Origin: Thalassovita sp.
GTDB lineage: Bacteria; Pseudomonadota; Alphaproteobacteria; Rhodobacterales; Rhodobacteraceae
Assembly: GCA_017792425.1 (NCBI GenBank)
Contig: CP051233.1
Coordinates: forward strand, 337,457 to 401,456
Reading direction: 5' to 3'
DNA: 64,000 nt
Part shown: in pieces, positions 61,107-64,000 of the stretch
How positions within the stretch are numbered: position 1 is the first letter of the stretch
Layout of the letters: each line of letters opens with the position of its first letter
Notes under the pieces: model-generated
Seen by the model: only the letters and a program-made list of their open reading frames with translations
The model's database searches: none
What the model was told of the DNA's origin: nothing
Program-made: the position numbers and the translations under genes

Positions 61107-61598
61107 ATGACGCAGGACACCTACCTGATCACCGCAGACCAGATCGCGCAGATGGAAGGGACGCAAAAAACACACTTCCTGAACCCCGACGCCCGGCGGC
61201 TGAACAAATCGCTGGGCGACGCGGCGGGTCTGACCGGCATCGGTGTCCACCTGATAGAGGTCCAGCCCGGCCACCTGACCACCGAACACCACGCCCACCA
61301 CCACGAGGATGAATGCCTCTATGTCCTGTCCGGGACCGCGACCGCGGTGATCGGGGATCAGGAATACCCCGTCGGCCCCGGCGATTTCATCGGCTATCGC
61401 AAGGGCGGGCTGGCCCATTCCATCCGCAACACCGGCCCCGAGGTTCTGCGCTGTCTGGTGATCGGGGAACGCCTGCCGCATGATGTCGGCGACTACCCCC
61501 GGCTGGGCAAGCGAATCTATCGGAATCAGGGCCTGCCCTGGGCCTTGGCCGACCTCGATTCGTTGCAGGAACTGGGTGGCAGCGTCGGCAAGAAATAG
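61107..61598 (+). CDS. Cupin-domain protein
   Basis: A 163-residue single-cupin protein: metal His in EHHAHHHEDECLYVLSG and the second motif PVGPGDFIGYRKGGLAHSIRN. Members of this subgroup are often sugar- or metal-binding proteins with unknown enzyme role. ATG at 61107 has better spacing (8 nt from GGGG) than ATG at 61101. It is 10 bp after the glycosyltransferase stop and likely in its operon. Confidence 0.85.
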   Translation: MTQDTYLITADQIAQMEGTQKTHFLNPDARRLNKSLGDAAGLTGIGVHLIEVQPGHLTTEHHAHHHEDECLYVLSGTATAVIGDQEYPVGPGDFIGYRKGGLAHSIRNTGPEVLRCLVIGERLPHDVGDYPRLGKRIYRNQGLPWALADLDSLQELGGSVGKK

Positions 61599-61665
61599 CC
61601 AAAGATTATTACAACGTCCGGTGCCGTTGCGCGCTGCGGGGCAATCCCTGTGGTTCCGGGCCGAA

Positions 61666-61705
61666 AAAGTACAAAAGCCCCCGAACGCCGGACGCTCGGG
61701 GGGCT
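61666..61705 (-). terminator. Terminator of the DUF3576 gene
   Basis: On the minus strand, AGCCCCC pairs with GGGGGCT (61699-61705 and 61676-61682) within an 11-to-13-nt larger loop, then TTTTGTACTTTTTC (about 61663-61676). It lies 22 bp past the lipoprotein stop. Confidence 0.75.
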
Positions 61706-61727
61706 GTCATCTGGGTGGTTTCGTGGA

Positions 61728-62228
61728 TCAGAACCGGCGGTCGGCCATGCGCAACTGGCGGGCGCGGGACAGGATCGCATCCTCTACCGCGCGCTGCGTG
61801 CTGGCGCTGACCGGACGCCCGTTGCGCGTCTGCAGCGCCACCACCAGTGACCGCGCCTCCAGCGCCGGATCCTTGACATAAACGGTCGCACGATAGGCCG
61901 CGCCCCCGCCCGGCGGCGTGCCATAGCCCGTGACGATCACGCCGGTGAACGGGTCAACCGATTGAACTGGCAGGAAATTCAGCACTTCCAGCGACGCGTT
62001 CCAGATATAGCGGTTGACCGAAACCTTCAGGTCGTTGTTCCGCGGCTTGAACAGATCCCAGATCGTCGACCCGCCCTTGCTGGGGCTGTCCACCCGCGCC
62101 AGGTCCGGCTTGAAGGTCTCTTCGGGATCGTACTCCGGCTCTGTATTCTTGTACTGACGTGAGCACCCGGACACGGCCAGGGCCGCAACCAGAACGATCG
62201 TAAGCGGTTTGATACCAGGAAATGCCAT
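61728..62228 (-). CDS. DUF3576 lipoprotein
   Basis: A 166-residue lipoprotein: signal peptide with lipobox VSGC (Cys22), then the DUF3576 domain: STIWDLFKPRNNDLKVSVNRYIWNASLEVLNFLPVQSVDPFTGVIVTGYG, VYVKDPALEARSLVVALQTRNGRPV. It is a common outer-membrane-side alphaproteobacterial lipoprotein, often near leuS. Function unknown. ATG at 62228 is chosen; ATG at 62240 is an alternative. Confidence 0.9.
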   Translation of the reverse strand: MAFPGIKPLTIVLVAALAVSGCSRQYKNTEPEYDPEETFKPDLARVDSPSKGGSTIWDLFKPRNNDLKVSVNRYIWNASLEVLNFLPVQSVDPFTGVIVTGYGTPPGGGAAYRATVYVKDPALEARSLVVALQTRNGRPVSASTQRAVEDAILSRARQLRMADRRF

Positions 62229-62493
62229 GCCCAAGCCCATATACAGCTGTTTGGCAACCTTCCTAACCAACCGCCCCGCGCGGGGCAAGGACTTAGTCGG
62301 GCGCGATTCCCCCGAAGGTCGCCAGCCGACCTCCCGGGGGTGACTGTGGCAAAGCTGCACCACGTATCGCCCCAATCTGCCCGCCGCCGGTTCGGGCGCT
62401 TGCAAACCGCCCCCCAAAAGAGCGACACAACCGCCATACCCAATACGGATTCCCCGTTTTGGGCGCATGATTGGAAAACCGAGGGAACAACCT
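62229..62493. other. 265-bp divergent region between DUF3576 and porin genes
   Basis: No gene seen. It contains a CCGCCCCGCGCGGGG-type short hairpin near 62270 and a direct-repeat-poor upstream porin region. No clear -35/-10 pair at standard spacing was found, although the porin must have a strong promoter here. GAGGGA at 62481-62486 is the porin ribosome-binding site. Confidence 0.4.
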
Positions 62494-63390
62494 ATGAAAA
62501 AGCTTCTCATCGCTTCGACTGCTCTGGTCGCCACCGCTGGCGTCGCAGCAGCCGACATCACCCTGTCGGGCTACGGCCGTTTTGGTGTGATCTACTCCGA
62601 AGGCGCAGCCAACGAAACCATCGTTGACCAGCGTCTGCGTCTGATCATCACCGGCACCGCGGAATCGGCAAACGGCATCGGCTTCACCGCTCAGACCCGC
62701 ATCCAGTGGGACGACGCAGGCAACGGCGTTGACGACGCAGTTGGTTCGGCTGGCGGCGCAATCCGCGACGCAGCTTTCCACGCCAAAGCAGGCGGCCTGA
62801 CCCTGTCGATCGGCAACGTGTCGGCAGCAGAAGCCACCCCCGGCTTCTACGCTGGTGGCCTGGGCTACACCGGCTTCATGTTCGTTGACCCGTGGACCAT
62901 CGGTTACTTTGACCACGACATCGGCCTGACCTCGGACGCAGGCGACTCGACCAACGGTGTTGTCATGGTGACCTACACCATGGGCGCATTCACCGTTCGC
63001 GCATCGCACTCCGACTCGGGCGTCAACGAGCGTACCCACTTCGGCGTCGTCTATGCTGACAACGGCTATGTTGTGTCGCTGTCGCACCAGGACGCAACCG
63101 GTTCGGTTAACGACGTCACCAAACTGTACGTTCAGGGCACCATCGGCGGCGCAACCGTCGGCCTGTTCGTCGATGACTCCGACGCTGGCAACGCTGTTGG
63201 CCTGACCGGCACCATGGCAGTTGGCGCAGCAACCAAGGTCACTCTGACCGCAGTTGACCTGGCCGCTGGCGGTTCGAACGTCGGTATCGGCGTCAACCAC
63301 GACCTGGGCGGCGGCGTGTCCTTCGGCGCAGGTATCGCCGACATGGACGGCTCGACCTACGCGGAAGCCGGTGTTCAGTTCAACTTCTAA
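62494..63390 (+). CDS. Gram-negative porin
   Basis: A 298-residue outer-membrane porin with signal peptide (residues 1-20) and mature start DITLSGYGRFGV, typical of Rhodobacterales porins. It forms a 16-strand trimeric pore for small hydrophilic solutes; the C-terminal Phe (VQFNF) is the usual outer-membrane insertion signal. Codon use is very biased (GCA for Ala, GGC, ATC, AAC, GAC), unlike neighbours, as expected for a very abundant protein. ATG at 62494 follows GAGGGA. Confidence 0.92.
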   Translation: MKKLLIASTALVATAGVAAADITLSGYGRFGVIYSEGAANETIVDQRLRLIITGTAESANGIGFTAQTRIQWDDAGNGVDDAVGSAGGAIRDAAFHAKAGGLTLSIGNVSAAEATPGFYAGGLGYTGFMFVDPWTIGYFDHDIGLTSDAGDSTNGVVMVTYTMGAFTVRASHSDSGVNERTHFGVVYADNGYVVSLSHQDATGSVNDVTKLYVQGTIGGATVGLFVDDSDAGNAVGLTGTMAVGAATKVTLTAVDLAAGGSNVGIGVNHDLGGGVSFGAGIADMDGSTYAEAGVQFNF

Positions 63391-63412
63391 GTTGACCACC
63401 GTTTCTTAAGGG

Positions 63413-63444
63413 AAGAGCGGGCCTTGCGCCCGCTCTTTTCTTTT
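63413..63444 (+). terminator. Terminator of the porin gene
   Basis: AAGAGCGGGC (63413-63422) pairs with GCCCGCTCTT (63428-63437), loop CTTGC, then TTCTTTT. A perfect 10-bp stem; a strong intrinsic terminator 22 bp after the porin stop. Confidence 0.88.
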
Positions 63445-63510
63445 GCGCCCCTGGTTTTGACTGCGCCCTGAATCTGTGGTTCATGGCCCTGTCAGCAGCA
63501 AGAGGCCCCC

Positions 63511-64000
63511 ATGTCCCTGTCCGAAATCAAGGCCCGCATCGCCAAGGCCGAAAAATCCGCGGGCCGCGCCCCCGGCAGCACCCACCTGATCGCCGTGTCC
63601 AAGGTTCAGCCCAACGACCGTGTTCAGGCCGTTCTGGACGAAGGCCACCGCCTGTTCGGCGAAAACAAGGTGCAGGAAGCCGCCGGAAAATGGCCCGCCT
63701 TCCGCGAACAGTATGAGGGCGTCAACGTCCACCTGATCGGCCCGCTGCAAACCAACAAGGCCCGGCAGGCCATGCAGATGTTCGAGGCCATCCATTCGCT
63801 GGACCGCCCCAAGCTGGCGCAGACACTGGCCCGTCTGGCGCAGGAACTGGGCCATTGCCCCGATCTGTTCATCCAGGTCAATACCGGCGAAGAACCGCAA
63901 AAAGCGGGTGTCCAGCCGGCCGAGGCCGACGCCTTTATCGCCGACTGCCGCGTGCTGGACCTGCCTGTCCGCGGCCTGATGTGTATCCCGCCCGTGGAAG
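63511..64000 (+). CDS. YggS/PROSC-family PLP homeostasis protein, N-terminal part
   Basis: The first 163 residues of a YggS-type PLP-binding protein, cut by the right edge. HLIAVSKVQPNDRVQAVLDEG contains the PLP Lys (SKV). RLFGENKVQEAAGKW and VHLIGPLQTNKARQAM are also standard. These proteins buffer pyridoxal phosphate and affect amino-acid metabolism. ATG at 63511; no ribosome-binding site of note beyond GAGG at 63501-63504. Downstream part unseen. Confidence 0.9.
   Translation, partial: MSLSEIKARIAKAEKSAGRAPGSTHLIAVSKVQPNDRVQAVLDEGHRLFGENKVQEAAGKWPAFREQYEGVNVHLIGPLQTNKARQAMQMFEAIHSLDRPKLAQTLARLAQELGHCPDLFIQVNTGEEPQKAGVQPAEADAFIADCRVLDLPVRGLMCIPPVE

Noticed and set aside
1..64000. tRNA, rRNA, CRISPR, IS element, integrase, toxin-antitoxin or defence system
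   Set aside because: I looked for cloverleaf tails, long direct repeats, transposase and integrase motifs, and known defence proteins on both strands and saw none.

Overview
The window is chromosomal DNA from a high-GC alphaproteobacterium, almost certainly of the Rhodobacterales (Roseobacter/Paracoccus/Rhodobacter relatives). The evidence is the petP-petR regulator pair, the lpxK-waaA-DUF4170 cluster, DUF2125 and DUF3576 proteins, the leuS-lptE-holA operon, a MalF-like insert in a PotB-type permease, and the gene set as a whole. About 70 protein genes are packed at over 90 percent coding density. I see no rRNA, tRNA, CRISPR array, insertion sequence, prophage or integrase. The window is cut at both ends: a malonyl-CoA synthase-like gene on the left and a YggS-family gene on the right.

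Layout. 0.5-15.2 kb is a polyamine-type transport and catabolism region. A PotFGHI-like importer operon with a DAO-family amine oxidase reads leftwards. A divergent GntR/FCD regulator, a SpuC-like putrescine aminotransferase and a membrane-anchored beta-propeller follow. A second, unrelated importer (ATPase, binding protein, two permeases) reads rightwards. 15.2-20.3 kb holds a corrinoid adenosyltransferase, a branched-chain aminotransferase, petP-petR, an HDAC-like amidohydrolase and an aminoglycoside-phosphotransferase-fold protein. 20.4-23.7 kb is the isoprenoid operon xseB-ispA-dxs plus a tiny exported protein. 23.7-33.7 kb is mixed metabolism: an epimerase, an XRE-cupin/GNAT pair, drug/metabolite transporters, a ClpP-like protease, AMP nucleosidase, an HU-like protein, an AEC carrier, an HD hydrolase and chorismate synthase.

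33.8-37.2 kb is a TPP-riboswitch-controlled thiamine importer, thiBPQ. 37.2-41.1 kb has a Trm112 protein, a Lon-N-domain protein, a thioredoxin-TPR chaperedoxin, exonuclease III and an SPFH/NfeD pair. 42.1-44.6 kb has a response regulator, GTP cyclohydrolase II and an L,D-transpeptidase-fold protein. 44.6-51.8 kb is the lipid A/Kdo cluster (lpxK, waaA, DUF4170) followed by rhodanese, ABM, CysQ-like, PmbA and DUF2125 genes. 51.9-55.6 kb has an SDR/crotonase pair, an HNH protein, a flavoprotein and a GST. 55.6-63.5 kb is holA-lptE-leuS, a glycosyltransferase, a cupin, a DUF3576 lipoprotein, a highly codon-biased porin and the start of a YggS-family gene.

Most of the content is conserved housekeeping. 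The least explained signals are non-coding: (i) a repeat built on GAGTATTT...CAAGATGAAA in four gene 3' ends, two copies with an identical upstream hairpin; (ii) a 117-bp gene-free segment near 54.9 kb whose inverted repeats interleave in a pseudoknot-like, mutually exclusive way; (iii) shared operator-like words linking the GntR regulator, the PotF operon and the SpuC gene; (iv) ACTATAG boxes upstream of the XRE-cupin and GNAT genes. Unusual proteins include a crotonase lacking both catalytic glutamates, an HNH protein with no ordinary start codon, and the enlarged PotB-type permease.
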